A stretch of 64,000 bases of DNA, from contig NZ_KK020676.1 of NCBI RefSeq assembly GCF_000307775.2, forward strand, positions 35,896-99,895, read 5' to 3'. The notes below the pieces were generated by a model. It ran no database searches. It worked only from the letters and a program-made list of their open reading frames with translations, and was not told the origin of the DNA. This stretch comes from Stutzerimonas stutzeri KOS6. Its GTDB lineage: Bacteria; Pseudomonadota; Gammaproteobacteria; Pseudomonadales; Pseudomonadaceae. The position numbers and the translations under genes were made by a program. Each line of letters begins with the position of its first letter. The first letter of the stretch is position 1. Shown here piece by piece: positions 1 through 10,510 of the stretch.

Positions 1-543
1 CTCCGGCAGTGCCAGGCCGGAAAGATTCAGCAGCGCCCCCAGCAGCAAGCCGACGATCAGCGGATTGGCCAGATTCTTCAGCAGCGCCGGCCCGCTGACC
101 TTGTCGCCATCGCCAAGCGCCGCGTAGAAGCTCTGCAGTGAAAACAGCACCAGGCTGTGGAAGACCAGAATGGCGAAGACGTACACCAGGCTCTCGGTGC
201 CGAGCAGCGTCGTCACCAGGGGAATGCCGACCAGGACGTTATTGGAATAGGCTGCGGTCAGCCCCAGGGGCGTCGCCCGCCCTTTCATGCGATGCGCGAA
301 CGCATTCACCAGCAAGAAGACCAGCAGCACCGGCGCGAAGTAGGCCAGCAGGAGCATCGGCGACATGCCCTCCCCCAGCTCGGCGCGGGCGATACCGTTG
401 AAGAGCACCGCAGGCATGAACAGCTTGAACGTGACGCTGGCCAGCCCCGCCGCGCCTTCGTTGTTCAACCACTGACGCCAACCGAACAGATAACCGAGCG
501 TAATCAGGCCGAAGATCGGCAGGATCGCCAGCACCACTACCAT
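1..543 (-). CDS. AEC-family (auxin efflux carrier-like) transporter, 3' end outside window
   Basis: Partial gene: 181 codons from the ATG to the window edge, no stop reached. The reverse-strand reading is a hydrophobic permease beginning MVVVLAILPIFGLITLGYLF, followed by an amphipathic linker with KLFMPAVLFNGIAR and further membrane segments (LLLAYFAPVLLVFLLV, VFAILVFHSLVLFSLQ). This matches the AEC family of inner-membrane carriers, whose members export or import small carboxylates or other solutes; the substrate cannot be told. A strong GGGAGGAGGGG ribosome site lies just before the ATG. About 117 bases separate it from the downstream end of rmlD, which reads the same way. About half of a usual ~310-residue AEC protein is visible. 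Confidence 0.8.
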   Translation of the reverse strand, partial: MVVVLAILPIFGLITLGYLFGWRQWLNNEGAAGLASVTFKLFMPAVLFNGIARAELGEGMSPMLLLAYFAPVLLVFLLVNAFAHRMKGRATPLGLTAAYSNNVLVGIPLVTTLLGTESLVYVFAILVFHSLVLFSLQSFYAALGDGDKVSGPALLKNLANPLIVGLLLGALLNLSGLALPE

Positions 544-659
544 GTTGCCCCTCCTCCCGAGAGCCGAACTTCAGGCCACGCCAAGGCGCGGGGGCGCAAG
601 AATACACGGGTGGGCAGACCTTCGCACGCAGGCCTGACGCCACCGCCAGCGGGTTTGGC

Positions 660-1580
660 TCAGGCCCGGAAGCTGCGCTCGCGAGCGACGCTACGTGCTT
701 CCGACTGATGCAGGGCTGCGAGCACATCGGCCAGGTCGTCCCGCCAGGGCCGAGGCGCCAGGCCGAAGGTCGCCTCGAAGCGACTGCAGTCGAGCACTGA
801 CCACGCCGGGCGGCGCGCGGGCGTCGGATACTGCGCGGTCGCGATCGGCGACACTTCCGGCTGGCGGGCGAGCAGCCCCTGGGCCTCACCCTGGCGAAAG
901 ATCTCCACGGCGAAGTCATACCAGGAACAGGCCGGCGTGCCGCTGTAGTGATAGATTCCCCAAGTCAGGTCACCGCTGGCGGCATAGCGGCGTGCCAGTT
1001 CCAGCAGCACCGAGGCGATGCTGCCGGCCTGGGTCGGACAGCCCTCCTGGTCGCTCACCACGCCCAGCGCATCGCGCTGACGCGCCAGGCGCAACATGGT
1101 CTTGACGAAGTTGTGCCCATGCACGCCGTAAACCCAGCTGGTACGCAGGATCAGATGAGCCGCGTGGCTGACCCGGATGGCTTCTTCACCCGCCAGCTTA
1201 CTCGCGCCATAGACGCCGGTCGGACCGGTTTCATCGATCTCGCGGTATGGTGAATCAGCCTCACCCGAAAAGACATAGTCGGTGGAAATGTGAAACAGCG
1301 GGATACCCGCGCGTGCAGCGGCCTCGGCGAGGTTGCGCGCACCCTCGCGGTTTACCGCATAGGCCTGTTCGGCATGGGACTCGGCATTGTCCACATGGGT
1401 ATAGGCGGCCGCATTGATGATCAACCCGGGACGCTGCGCCAAGGCTGCAGCCACCTGCTCGGGGTGGACGATGTTCAGCTCGGCGCGAGTGGGCGCAAGC
1501 ACGTCCAGGCCGAAATTTGCCGCTCGCTCGGCCAGCTCCCGCCCAATCTGGCCACCAGCCCCGCAAACGAGGATTCGCAT
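660..1580 (-). CDS. rmlD: dTDP-4-dehydrorhamnose reductase (RmlD)
   Basis: 306 residues. It reduces dTDP-4-dehydro-L-rhamnose to dTDP-L-rhamnose with NAD(P)H, the last step of activated rhamnose synthesis for LPS or rhamnolipid. The N-terminal Rossmann motif GAGGQIG is at residues 7-13, an INAAAYTHVD segment at about 55-64, STDYVF at 99-104, and the extended-SDR catalytic pair Y124-x3-K128 (YGASK). Length fits the family. rmlA, rmlB and rmlC are not in the window, so this copy lies apart from the usual rml cluster. The start ATG is the first in frame; the gene ends shortly before the AEC transporter start. Confidence 0.9.
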   Translation of the reverse strand: MRILVCGAGGQIGRELAERAANFGLDVLAPTRAELNIVHPEQVAAALAQRPGLIINAAAYTHVDNAESHAEQAYAVNREGARNLAEAAARAGIPLFHISTDYVFSGEADSPYREIDETGPTGVYGASKLAGEEAIRVSHAAHLILRTSWVYGVHGHNFVKTMLRLARQRDALGVVSDQEGCPTQAGSIASVLLELARRYAASGDLTWGIYHYSGTPACSWYDFAVEIFRQGEAQGLLARQPEVSPIATAQYPTPARRPAWSVLDCSRFEATFGLAPRPWRDDLADVLAALHQSEARSVARERSFRA

Positions 1581-1843
1581 TCTCTATAGCCTCATCGACG
1601 ACGACCGCGCCAGGCACGGACGTCCGAAATAATCACTGCCAACGACGCCATACACGCTCATCGATTGGCGCCGCCGGATGTGCCATCGAAACGGACAGGA
1701 ACGACTGTCGACACCGCGGTCAACGGCGGAGCAGAGCCTGCCCATGCATGATGGATGCAATTTCCAGCTTCGTTGAGGCCAGACAGAAGGCACTTTGTTC
1801 CCCGCTCAGGGAGAAAAATTTCCCCGTGTCCAACCCGGCTCGG
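1581..1843. other. Intergenic region between sfsA and rmlD, nothing recognised
   Basis: About 263 bases. It must hold the rmlD promoter on the minus strand. I see no terminator with a clear U-tract, no RNA gene and no convincing ORF. The stretch AAATTT flanked by GGGA and TCCC near 1810-1825 could form only a weak hairpin. Confidence 0.4.
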
Positions 1844-2551
1844 TCAGAGCAGCACCGGCAACGGCCGGCTCAAACGCAACTCCTGCGTCGAAAGTTCGAC
1901 AGCGTAAGCCAGCACCTCCACGCCTGCGGCTGCGGCATCACGCAGTGCCGCAGCATAGACCGGATCAATTTCCTGGGCAGGGCGCACGGCCTCGACACCA
2001 CTGATATTGACGCAGTAAAGCTGCACCGCACGCACGCCGGTGCGGGCCAACGCCGCCAACTCGCGCAGATGGCGGGCGCCGCGCGCAGTCACGGCATCGG
2101 GGAAAGCCGCCACCGCGGTATCGTCAAACCCCAGCGTGACGCTCTTGACCTCGACATAGGCGGGCATGCCGGCATAGTCGAGGCAGAAATCCACTCGACT
2201 GTTCTCCACGCCATATGCCACCTCGCGCCTGAGGGCGGTGAACCCTGCCAGCTCGCCGATCCGCCCATCCAGCAGCGCCTCCTCCACCAACGGATTGGCC
2301 CGCGCCGTGTTCACGCAAGCCAGGCGCCCCTGAGGGGTTTCGACCAGTTCCCAGGTTCCCGGCAGCTTGCGCCTGGGGTCGTCGCTGCGCTGAAACCAGA
2401 CCCGCGCACCTTCGCTCATGCAGTTGAGCATGGAGCCTGTATTGGGGCAGTGGATGCACAGCGCCTCGCCGTCGTCGCTGACGATATCGGCGAGAAAGCG
2501 CTTGTAGCGTCGAACCAGACGCCCCCGCTCCAGCGGTTTGGCGAAGCGCAT
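1844..2551 (-). CDS. sfsA: SfsA, sugar fermentation stimulation protein / DNA-binding nuclease-like
   Basis: 235 residues, the usual SfsA length. The family has an N-terminal OB-like domain and a C-terminal PD-(D/E)xK nuclease-like domain. Visible signatures are [12 protein letters not shown] near the N-terminus, the HCPNTGSM segment, and [20 protein letters not shown] with the D and ExK residues of the nuclease-like fold. In E. coli it was isolated as a stimulator of maltose metabolism; its biochemical job is not settled. The ATG overlaps the TGA of the upstream aminotransferase by one base (TGATG), so the two are probably translationally coupled. Confidence 0.92.
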   Translation of the reverse strand: MRFAKPLERGRLVRRYKRFLADIVSDDGEALCIHCPNTGSMLNCMSEGARVWFQRSDDPRRKLPGTWELVETPQGRLACVNTARANPLVEEALLDGRIGELAGFTALRREVAYGVENSRVDFCLDYAGMPAYVEVKSVTLGFDDTAVAAFPDAVTARGARHLRELAALARTGVRAVQLYCVNISGVEAVRPAQEIDPVYAAALRDAAAAGVEVLAYAVELSTQELRLSRPLPVLL

Positions 2552-3723
2552 CAGGACTGCCAGCTACGCAGGCCGCGGACGATGCGCTCGACGGCCTGTT
2601 GCAGACGCGGCAGGTCCTGGGTGTAGGCAAAACGCACATGATGCCCGGCCTGGAAGCGGCCAAAGTCCAGCCCCGGGGTGATGGCGACGAACTCGGTTTC
2701 CAGCATGTGCTGGCAGAACGCATAGGCCTCACCACCAAAGGCGCTGATGTCGGCATAGAGATAGAACGCCCCCTGCGGCTCGACGGCAATGCCGAAGCCC
2801 AGTTCGCGCAACGCCGGAAGCAGGAAGTCGCGGCGCCGAGCGAATTCGTCGCGACGCGCCTCGAGAATTTCCAGCGTTGCCGGCTCGAAACAGGCCAGAG
2901 CCGCATGCTGGGCCATGCTCGGCGCGCTGATGTACAGGTTCTGCGCCAGCTTCTCCAGTTCCGGCACCGCCGCCGGTGGCGCCACCAGCCAGCCCAGGCG
3001 CCAGCCGGTCATGCCGAAGTACTTGGAGAAACTGTTGAGCACGAAGGCGTCGTCGTCGACTTCCAGTACGCTGGCCGCATCCACGCCATAGGTCAGCCCG
3101 TGGTAGATCTCGTCGACCACCAGGTGACCGCCTCGCATCTTCAGCGCTGCCGAAAGCCCGCTCAGTTCATCACGATCGAGCAGTGTGCCGGTCGGATTGG
3201 CCGGCGACGCGACCAGCGCACCGACGCTGTCACGATCCCAGTAGCACTCGACCAGTTCGGCAGTCAACTGGTAGCGAACCTCCGGCCCTACCGGCACCAG
3301 CTGCGCGGCGCCCTCCACCAGCCGGAGGAAGTGCCGATTGCAGGGGTAGCCCGGGTCCGCGAGCAGCCAGTGCCGGCCCGGATCCACCAGCAGACTGGAA
3401 GCGAGCAACAACGCGCCGGAGCCGCCGGGAGTAATCAGGATGCGATCGGGGTCAATGGATAATCCATAGCGTTGCGCATAGAAGCCGGCAATCGCTTCGC
3501 GCAGCTGCGGCAACCCGCGCGCCGGCGTATAGCGTGTGTGTCCAGCGGCCAACGCGGCCTGGCCGGCGGCGACGATCGGGCCTGCGGTAGAGAAGTCCGG
3601 CTCGCCGATTTCAAGATGAATGACGTCGTGGCCTTGAACTTGCAGCTGGTTGGCCCGCTCCAACAGCGCCATGACATGGAAAGGTTCGATTGCGCGGCTG
3701 CGCGCGCTGTATGACGAGGTCAT
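2551..3723 (-). CDS. Pyridoxal phosphate-dependent class I/II aminotransferase
   Basis: 390 residues from the ATG at 3723, which follows an AGGAAGG ribosome site; a longer frame exists upstream but lacks such support. Fold type I PLP enzyme: NPTG at residues 176-179, the aspartate that contacts the PLP ring nitrogen at D204 (VVDEIYHG), the Schiff-base lysine at K234 in [16 protein letters not shown], and a C-terminal arginine in HHVRFAY for the substrate carboxylate. It resembles aspartate/alanine-type or methionine aminotransferases, but the amino acid substrate cannot be read from sequence. It is divergent from dksA and coupled to sfsA. Confidence 0.88.
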   Translation of the reverse strand: MTSSYSARSRAIEPFHVMALLERANQLQVQGHDVIHLEIGEPDFSTAGPIVAAGQAALAAGHTRYTPARGLPQLREAIAGFYAQRYGLSIDPDRILITPGGSGALLLASSLLVDPGRHWLLADPGYPCNRHFLRLVEGAAQLVPVGPEVRYQLTAELVECYWDRDSVGALVASPANPTGTLLDRDELSGLSAALKMRGGHLVVDEIYHGLTYGVDAASVLEVDDDAFVLNSFSKYFGMTGWRLGWLVAPPAAVPELEKLAQNLYISAPSMAQHAALACFEPATLEILEARRDEFARRRDFLLPALRELGFGIAVEPQGAFYLYADISAFGGEAYAFCQHMLETEFVAITPGLDFGRFQAGHHVRFAYTQDLPRLQQAVERIVRGLRSWQS

Positions 3724-3914
3724 CTGACCTTCCTGTTGAGAACGAAACGTGAATTCTACCCAAGGTCCCGATACCGCTGCAGCCACTGTTGGATTGGGGA
3801 GTAGCGCACCCCGATGCGATCTGGTAAGTTCGCCCGCTTGCAGCCGCAGGGCCGGCACGGGCCGGCAAGGGACAAATCATCCTGCGCAATGGACATAGCG
3901 AGAGGCGTTCATCC
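3724..3914. promoter_or_regulatory. Divergent promoter region, aminotransferase / dksA
   Basis: 191 bases between two outward-reading genes. It must hold both promoters. I cannot place convincing -35/-10 pairs by eye. Confidence 0.4.
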
Positions 3915-4361
3915 ATGCCCATTACCAAAGAAACACCATCGAGCAAGCAACTGATTCGCGCCTTCGAGCCCTATAAGGAAAGCAAGGGCGAGGAATACAT
4001 GAGCGACAAGATGCGCGCCCACTTCACCGGCATCCTGAACAAGTGGAAGCAGGAGCTGATGGAAGAGGTCGATCGTACCGTCCATCACATGCAGGACGAG
4101 GCCGCCAACTTCCCCGACCCGGCCGACCGTGCCAGCCAGGAAGAAGAATTCAGCCTGGAACTGCGCGCCCGCGACCGCGAGCGCAAGCTGATCAAGAAGA
4201 TCGACGAGACGCTGCAGCTGATCGAAGACAACGAATACGGCTGGTGCGACTCCTGCGGTGTCGAGATCGGCATCCGCCGTCTGGAAGCCCGCCCCACCGC
4301 CACGCTGTGCATCGATTGCAAGACGCTGGCGGAGATCAAGGAAAAGCAGATCGGTTCCTGA
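3915..4361 (+). CDS. dksA: RNA polymerase-binding transcription factor DksA
   Basis: 148 residues. DksA enters the RNA polymerase secondary channel and, with ppGpp, represses rRNA promoters and activates amino acid promoters in the stringent response. A long coiled-coil core (residues about 30-105, rich in charged residues) with the acidic tip motif DxxDxA as [12 protein letters not shown] is followed by the canonical four-cysteine zinc finger: C111-x2-C114 and C132-x2-C135. This is the zinc-containing DksA, not the zinc-independent DksA2. A hairpin after the stop separates it from gluQ, the usual neighbour in pseudomonads. Confidence 0.97.
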   Translation: MPITKETPSSKQLIRAFEPYKESKGEEYMSDKMRAHFTGILNKWKQELMEEVDRTVHHMQDEAANFPDPADRASQEEEFSLELRARDRERKLIKKIDETLQLIEDNEYGWCDSCGVEIGIRRLEARPTATLCIDCKTLAEIKEKQIGS

Positions 4362-4369
4362 TCCCGAAC

Positions 4370-4397
4370 GGGGCGCTTCAGCGCCCCGCTTCATTTT
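4370..4397 (+). terminator. Possible rho-independent terminator after dksA
   Basis: GGGGCGCT / AGCGCCCC stem (4370-4377 with 4380-4387, loop TC) followed by the T-rich GCTTCATTTT. It may only attenuate transcription into gluQ. Confidence 0.6.
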
Positions 4398-4453
4398 CAG
4401 GCCCGGCACATGCGTCATCCGCCTCGCCGTCCCTGATCGCGCCGGCCCCCGCC

Positions 4454-5359
4454 ATGCCCTCTTCCGTGTCACCCAAGCCTGCTCGCTATATCGGCCGTTT
4501 CGCGCCGACACCCAGCGGCTACCTGCATTTCGGCTCGCTGATCGCCGCCCTGGCCTCCTACCTCGATGCCCGCTCGGTTGGCGGCCGCTGGCTGCTGCGC
4601 ATGGAAGACCTCGATCCGCCAAGGGAAATGCCCGGCGCGCAGCGGGCGATCGTCGACACGCTGCAAGGCTACGGCTTCGAGTGGGATGGCGAGATGGTGC
4701 GCCAGAGCGAGCGCCACGCCGCGTACAGCGCCGCAATCGAGCGCTTGCTGGATGAAGGGCTGGCATACGCCTGCACCTGCTCACGCAAGCAGCTCGAAGG
4801 CCATCACGGCCTCTATCCCGGCTTTTGTCGCGACGCCGGCCACAGCCTGCGCGAAGCCGCGATCCGCCTGCGCGTGCCGGATCGAGAATACGCTTTCAGC
4901 GACCGCGTACAGGGCGAGTTCCGTCAGCATCTGGGCCGGGAGGCTGGTGATTTCGTCATCCGTCGCCGCGACGGCCTGATCGCCTACCAACTGGCCGTGG
5001 TGCTCGACGACGCCTGGCAAGGCGTCACCGATGTGGTGCGCGGCGCCGACCTGCTCGACTCCACGCCGCGCCAGCTCTATCTACAGGAGCTGTTCGGCCT
5101 ATCGCAACCGCGCTACCTGCACCTGCCACTGATCATCCAGCCGGACGGGCACAAGCTGGGCAAGAGCTACCGCTCGCCACCGCTGCAACCCCACGAAGCC
5201 AGCCCGCTGCTACTGCGCGCGTTGCGTGCACTCGGCCAACAGCCGCCTGCCGAGCTGGACGGCGCGCTGCCCAGGGAAATTCTCGCCTGGGCAAGCGCGC
5301 ATTGGGATGCCGGCAAGATTCCGCATGTCCATACCCTGGCCGAGGCGCAGCTGCGCTGA
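4454..5359 (+). CDS. gluQ: Glutamyl-Q tRNA(Asp) synthetase (GluQ)
   Basis: 301 residues. A truncated glutamyl-tRNA synthetase paralogue that activates glutamate without tRNA and attaches it to queuosine in the anticodon of tRNA-Asp. Visible are the HIGH-like GRFAPTPSGYLHFGSL at about residues 16-31, ACTCSRK and YPGFCRD cysteine motifs for zinc, and a KMSKS-like KLGKS. It lacks the anticodon-binding C-terminal half of GltX, as expected. The ATG at 4454 sits about 90 bases after dksA and gives the family's N-terminus; the longer open frame upstream overlaps dksA and is not coding. Confidence 0.94.
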   Translation: MPSSVSPKPARYIGRFAPTPSGYLHFGSLIAALASYLDARSVGGRWLLRMEDLDPPREMPGAQRAIVDTLQGYGFEWDGEMVRQSERHAAYSAAIERLLDEGLAYACTCSRKQLEGHHGLYPGFCRDAGHSLREAAIRLRVPDREYAFSDRVQGEFRQHLGREAGDFVIRRRDGLIAYQLAVVLDDAWQGVTDVVRGADLLDSTPRQLYLQELFGLSQPRYLHLPLIIQPDGHKLGKSYRSPPLQPHEASPLLLRALRALGQQPPAELDGALPREILAWASAHWDAGKIPHVHTLAEAQLR

Positions 5360-5383
5360 AAGCTGGCGGCCGTACACGCGTTC

Positions 5384-5408
5384 TGCAGGAGCAGGACATG
5401 CCTGCGAA
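5384..5408 (+). repeat. REP-like repeat, copy 1
   Basis: A 25-mer starting TGCAGGAGCAGG and ending CCTGCGAA. It matches the reverse complement of the copy at 5614-5638 at about 22 of 25 positions and resembles the TGTAGGAGCG...GCGAA REP sequences of pseudomonads. Confidence 0.6.
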
Positions 5409-5613
5409 CCAGGCCCATACGTATGCGTGGCAAGCCATACAGAGTTCTGGCCCAAAGCCTTTTTTGATCAGCCAGCCGGCTGCGCAAAATGAGGCACCTT
5501 GCTTCACTCCCCGCGACCATGCCGAACGCGGTAGCCCATCGTCGTTCCCTTGCCGCCTGCTCCGCCTGCCGCCGGGCTTCGAACCCACGCGAGGAACCGA
5601 CCCCAAGCTGCCT

Positions 5614-5638
5614 TTCGCAGGCATGGCCCGCTCCTACA
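5614..5638 (-). repeat. REP-like repeat, copy 2 (inverted)
   Basis: A 25-mer read on the minus strand as TGTAGGAGCGGG...CCTGCGAA. It forms a convergent pair with 5384-5408 about 205 bases away. Confidence 0.6.
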
Positions 5639-5699
5639 TCAGGGCGCAAAGGCCCGCCCAAGGGAGTAGGAGATTTCTCATAATTCGCCGCTAGCGCCG

Positions 5700-5734
5700 G
5701 AGCTTCAGGCTTTCGGCTTCTAGCTTCAAGCCGC
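5700..5734 (-). repeat. Dispersed AAGCCGAAAGC-type intergenic repeat, copy A
   Basis: On the minus strand it reads as degenerate 7-8-mers (GAAGCTAG, AAGCCGAAAGCC, GAAGCTC). It shares the core AAGCCGAAAGC with copies near 25882 and 27685. Confidence 0.5.
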
Positions 5735-5773
5735 ATCATTTACCATCGCCCCACTTCCGACACGAGACCCGGC

Positions 5774-5950
5774 ATGTATATCTACCGACTGGTGCTGCTC
5801 CTGGTGGTGGGGATCTACCTGTTCTCCCCGGCCATCATGGACTGGTGGATCGACCCCAACGGGGCCTGGTATCGGCCCTACGTGCTGTGGCTGATCCTCA
5901 TCGTGGTGACCTTCATCCTCCAGAGCCAGCGTGATGCAGACGAGCTTTAG
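5774..5950 (+). CDS. cbrX: Small membrane protein CbrX, upstream of and overlapping cbrA
   Basis: 58 residues: two hydrophobic helices, YRLVLLLVVGIYLFSPAIM and YVLWLILIVVTFILQ, separated by DWWIDPNGAWYRP. Its last 17-20 bases overlap the cbrA start in another frame, so translation of the two is probably coupled. A small ORF in this position, called CbrX, has been described upstream of cbrA in Pseudomonas putida; the gene name here is by position, size and topology. Its function is unclear, perhaps helping expression or membrane insertion of CbrA. A gene this short is easy to miss. Confidence 0.8.
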   Translation: MYIYRLVLLLVVGIYLFSPAIMDWWIDPNGAWYRPYVLWLILIVVTFILQSQRDADEL

Positions 5951-8888
5951 CCTGAGCCACCTGATCCTGATCAGCGTCGCCTACCTGATCATGTTGTTCG
6001 GCGTCGCCTGGGTCAGCGAACGCGGCCTGATCCCCCGCTGGGTCATCCGCCATCCGCTGACCTATACGCTGTCGCTGGGCGTCTATGCCAGCGCCTGGGC
6101 CTTCTACGGCACGGTGGGCCTGGCCTACCAGTACGGCTACGGCTTCCTCGCCACCTATCTGGGCGTCTGCGGCGCGTTTCTGCTGGCCCCCGTGCTGCTC
6201 TATCCGATCCTGCGCATCACTCGGACCTATCAGCTGTCCTCGCTGGCCGACCTGGTGGCGTTCCGCTTCCGCAGCACCTGGAGTGGCGCGCTGACCACCA
6301 TCGTCATGCTGATCGGCATGCTGCCGCTGCTGGCCCTGCAGATCCAGGCGGTGGCCGACGCCATCGGCATCCTCACACTGGAGCCGCTGCAGGAGCGCGT
6401 GGCGCTCGGCTACTGCCTGATGATCATGCTGTTCACCATCCTCTTCGGCGCCCGTCACATCGCCACGCGGGAAAAACACGAAGGGCTGGTGTTCGCCATC
6501 GCCTTCGAATCGATCGTCAAGCTGGTGACCTTCGGCGCCATCGGCCTCTACGCCCTGTACGCCGTGTTCGGCGGCCCACATCAACTGGAGATATGGTTGC
6601 TGCAGAACCAGTCGGCACTGCAGGCACTGCACACGCCGCTGCAGGAAGGTCCCTGGCGCACGCTGCTGCTGGTGTTCTTCGCCTCGGCCATCGTCATGCC
6701 GCACATGTATCACATGACCTTTACCGAGAATCTCAACCCGCGCGGGCTGGTCAGCGCCAGCTGGGGCCTGCCGCTCTACCTGCTGCTGATGAGCCTGGCC
6801 GTACCGCTGATCCTCTGGGCCGGCCTCAAACTGGGTGTGAGCACCAATCCGGAATATTTCACCCTTGGGCTGGGCATCGCCGCGCAAAGCGAGACGCTGG
6901 CATTGCTGGCCTTCGTCGGCGGCCTCTCGGCATCCAGCGGACTGATCATCGTCAGCACCCTGGCGCTGTCAGGCATGGCGCTCAACCATCTGGTGCTGCC
7001 GCTCTATCAGCCGTCCAGCGAAGGCAACATCTATCGCTGGCTGAAGTGGACGCGGCGCAGCCTGATCCTCGCGATCATCATGGCCGGCTATGGCTTCTAT
7101 CTGCTGCTCGGCGCCGAGCAGGACCTCTCCAACCTCGGCATCGTCGCTTTCGTCGCCACCCTGCAGTTCCTTCCCGGCGTGCTTTCGGTGCTCTACTGGC
7201 CGACCGCCAATCGCCGCGGCTATATAGCCGGCCTGCTGGCCGGCATCGGCGTCTGGGTGGTGACCATGCTGCTGCCGCTGGTGGGCAACCTGGACGGCTT
7301 CTACATTCCGCTGCTCAACGCCGTCTACGTGCTGGATGACACCAGCTGGCACCTGGCGGCGATCGCCTCGCTGGCGGTCAACGTGCTGGCCTTCTCGCTG
7401 TTCTCGATTTTCAGCGAGACCAGCCCCGAGGAGCAGAGCGCTGCCGAGGCCTGCGCGGTGGAAAACGTGCGCCGGCCACAACGGCGCGAGCTGATGGCAG
7501 CCTCGCCGCAGGAATTCGCCACCCAACTGGCCAAGCCGTTGGGTGCCAAGACCGCCCAGCGCGAAGTGGAGCAAGCCCTGCGCGACCTGCAGTTGCCCTT
7601 CGATGAGCATCGCCCCTATGCCCTGCGCCGTCTGCGCGATCGCATCGAAGCCAACCTGTCAGGATTGATGGGGCCCAGCGTAGCGCAGGACATCGTCGAG
7701 AACTTCCTGCCCTACAAGAACGGCGCCGAGGGCTACATCACCGAGGATATTCACTTCATCGAGAACCGCCTGGAAGAATATCACTCGCGCCTGACCGGCC
7801 TGGCCGCCGAGCTCGACGCCCTGCGCCGCTATCACCGGCAGACCTTGCAGGAGCTGCCCATGGGCGTCTGTTCGCTGGCCAAGGATCAGGAAATCCTCAT
7901 GTGGAATCGTGCGCTCGAGGAGCTGACCGAGATTCCCGCGCTGCAAGTGGTCGGTTCGCGCCTGTCGACCATCGCCGAACCCTGGCGGAGCCTGCTGAGC
8001 GACTTCATCGAACAGCCCGACGAGCACCTGCACAAACAGCGCCTGGCACTCAACGGCCACCGCCGCTGCCTCAACCTGCACAAGGCAGCGATCGCCGAAC
8101 CGCTGGCGCCGAGCAACAGCGGCCTGGTGCTGCTGATGGAAGACCTGACCGAGACGCAAGAGCTCGAGGATCGCCTGGTACATTCCGAGCGACTGGCGAG
8201 CATCGGGCGACTGGCCGCCGGCGTCGCCCACGAGATCGGCAATCCGATCACCGGCATTGCCTGTCTGGCGCAGAACCTGCGCGACGAACGTGAAGGCGAC
8301 GGGGAGATCGTCGAGATCAGCGGCCAGATCATCGAGCAGACCAAACGCGTATCGCGCATCGTGCAATCGCTGATGAGCTTCGCCCATGCCGGCGAGCGGC
8401 AGCACCAGCTCTATCCCGTGAGCCTGGCGCAGGTGACGCAGGATGCCATCGGCCTGCTCTCGCTCAACCGCAATCGCACCGAGGTGCAGTTCATCAACAT
8501 CTGCGATCCGACGCATTTTGCCGAGGGCGATCCGCAGCGGCTCGCCCAGGTGCTGATCAACCTGCTGTCCAACGCCCGCGACGCATCGCCGCCGGGCGGA
8601 CTGATCCGCATCAGCAGCGAGATCGCCGAACAGACCGTGTATCTGATCGTCGAGGACCAGGGCAGCGGCATCCCCAAGGAAATTCAGGACCGGCTGTTCG
8701 AGCCGTTCTTCACCACCAAGGACCCTGGCGAGGGCACGGGCCTGGGCCTCGCGCTGGTCTATTCGATCATTGAAGAGCATTATGGCCAGATCGATATCGA
8801 CAGCCCGGCCGACCCGGAAACACAACGCGGCACCCGTTTTCGCATCACCCTGCCGCGGCATGTCGAAGCGTCCCATGCCGTAAGTTGA
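5934..8888 (+). CDS. cbrA: Sensor histidine kinase CbrA with SLC5/SSS transporter domain
   Basis: 984 residues from ATG 5934 (a GTG at 5931 immediately before is the alternative). The N-terminal half is a sodium:solute symporter-like domain with about 13 hydrophobic segments (residues ~1-500), then a linker, a PAS-type region (~625-735), a HisKA domain with phosphoacceptor H766 in [11 protein letters not shown], and a HATPase domain with N box ([11 protein letters not shown]) and G boxes ([15 protein letters not shown]). CbrA phosphorylates CbrB and controls carbon and nitrogen source use. In P. putida the transporter part is linked to histidine uptake. It starts inside the end of cbrX; cbrB follows 61 bases later. 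Confidence 0.96.
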   Translation: MQTSFSLSHLILISVAYLIMLFGVAWVSERGLIPRWVIRHPLTYTLSLGVYASAWAFYGTVGLAYQYGYGFLATYLGVCGAFLLAPVLLYPILRITRTYQLSSLADLVAFRFRSTWSGALTTIVMLIGMLPLLALQIQAVADAIGILTLEPLQERVALGYCLMIMLFTILFGARHIATREKHEGLVFAIAFESIVKLVTFGAIGLYALYAVFGGPHQLEIWLLQNQSALQALHTPLQEGPWRTLLLVFFASAIVMPHMYHMTFTENLNPRGLVSASWGLPLYLLLMSLAVPLILWAGLKLGVSTNPEYFTLGLGIAAQSETLALLAFVGGLSASSGLIIVSTLALSGMALNHLVLPLYQPSSEGNIYRWLKWTRRSLILAIIMAGYGFYLLLGAEQDLSNLGIVAFVATLQFLPGVLSVLYWPTANRRGYIAGLLAGIGVWVVTMLLPLVGNLDGFYIPLLNAVYVLDDTSWHLAAIASLAVNVLAFSLFSIFSETSPEEQSAAEACAVENVRRPQRRELMAASPQEFATQLAKPLGAKTAQREVEQALRDLQLPFDEHRPYALRRLRDRIEANLSGLMGPSVAQDIVENFLPYKNGAEGYITEDIHFIENRLEEYHSRLTGLAAELDALRRYHRQTLQELPMGVCSLAKDQEILMWNRALEELTEIPALQVVGSRLSTIAEPWRSLLSDFIEQPDEHLHKQRLALNGHRRCLNLHKAAIAEPLAPSNSGLVLLMEDLTETQELEDRLVHSERLASIGRLAAGVAHEIGNPITGIACLAQNLRDEREGDGEIVEISGQIIEQTKRVSRIVQSLMSFAHAGERQHQLYPVSLAQVTQDAIGLLSLNRNRTEVQFINICDPTHFAEGDPQRLAQVLINLLSNARDASPPGGLIRISSEIAEQTVYLIVEDQGSGIPKEIQDRLFEPFFTTKDPGEGTGLGLALVYSIIEEHYGQIDIDSPADPETQRGTRFRITLPRHVEASHAVS

Positions 8889-8949
8889 AGAGGCGACTGC
8901 CGTACCGGCCAGGTGCCGGATCTGCCTCCAGACCGTCGAGAGAGTACTG

Positions 8950-10362
<1,413 letters not shown>

Positions 10363-10364
10363 GC

Positions 10365-10391
10365 TGTTACCGCGACACATGTGCCGTAACA
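10365..10391 (+). promoter_or_regulatory. Candidate CbrB binding site (UAS) for crcZ
   Basis: Perfect inverted repeat TGTTAC (10365-10370), 15-base spacer, GTAACA (10386-10391). It lies about 120 bases upstream of the crcZ -24/-12 element, a usual distance for an NtrC-type activator. It matches the CbrB recognition pattern as I remember it from P. putida/P. aeruginosa work. It overlaps the start of the cbrB terminator. Confidence 0.65.
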
Positions 10392-10429
10392 AAAACCGGG
10401 AGCATCGGTAACGATGCCCCGGTTTTTTT
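10391..10429 (+). terminator. Rho-independent terminator of cbrB
   Basis: AAAAACCGGG and GCATCG pair with CGATGC and CCCGGTTTTTTT around a GTAA loop. Long stem and a seven-T tract. Confidence 0.85.
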
Positions 10430-10486
10430 CGTCCATTTCGCACGCATAAAACGCAAGCCATTGAAATATAAGGGCTTTACAAATAT

Positions 10487-10500
10487 GGCACGGCAAATGC
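10487..10500 (+). promoter_or_regulatory. Sigma-54 promoter of crcZ
   Basis: TGGCACGGCAAATGCT: GG at 10487-10488 and GC at 10499-10500 are exactly 12 bases apart, as in -24/-12 promoters. The predicted start is about 10511. Confidence 0.85.
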
Positions 10501-10510
10501 TTACCTAAGA

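Larger units (their letters stand above)
5360..5773. other. Intergenic region gluQ-cbrX with repeats
   Basis: About 414 bases without a convincing gene. It contains an inverted pair of REP-like 25-mers near each end (5384-5408 and 5614-5638) and, close to cbrX, a copy of the AAGCCGAAAGC-type dispersed repeat (5700-5734). The cbrX/cbrA promoter must lie in the right-hand part. Confidence 0.6.

Noticed and set aside
40..919. Open frames on the plus strand over the AEC transporter and rmlD 3' ends
   Set aside because: Arg/Pro-rich shadow translations without family residues.
5570..5600. GGGTTCGAAGCCC on the minus strand, similar to a tRNA T-arm
   Set aside because: No acceptor, D-arm or anticodon arm can be built around it; it is at best a fragment.
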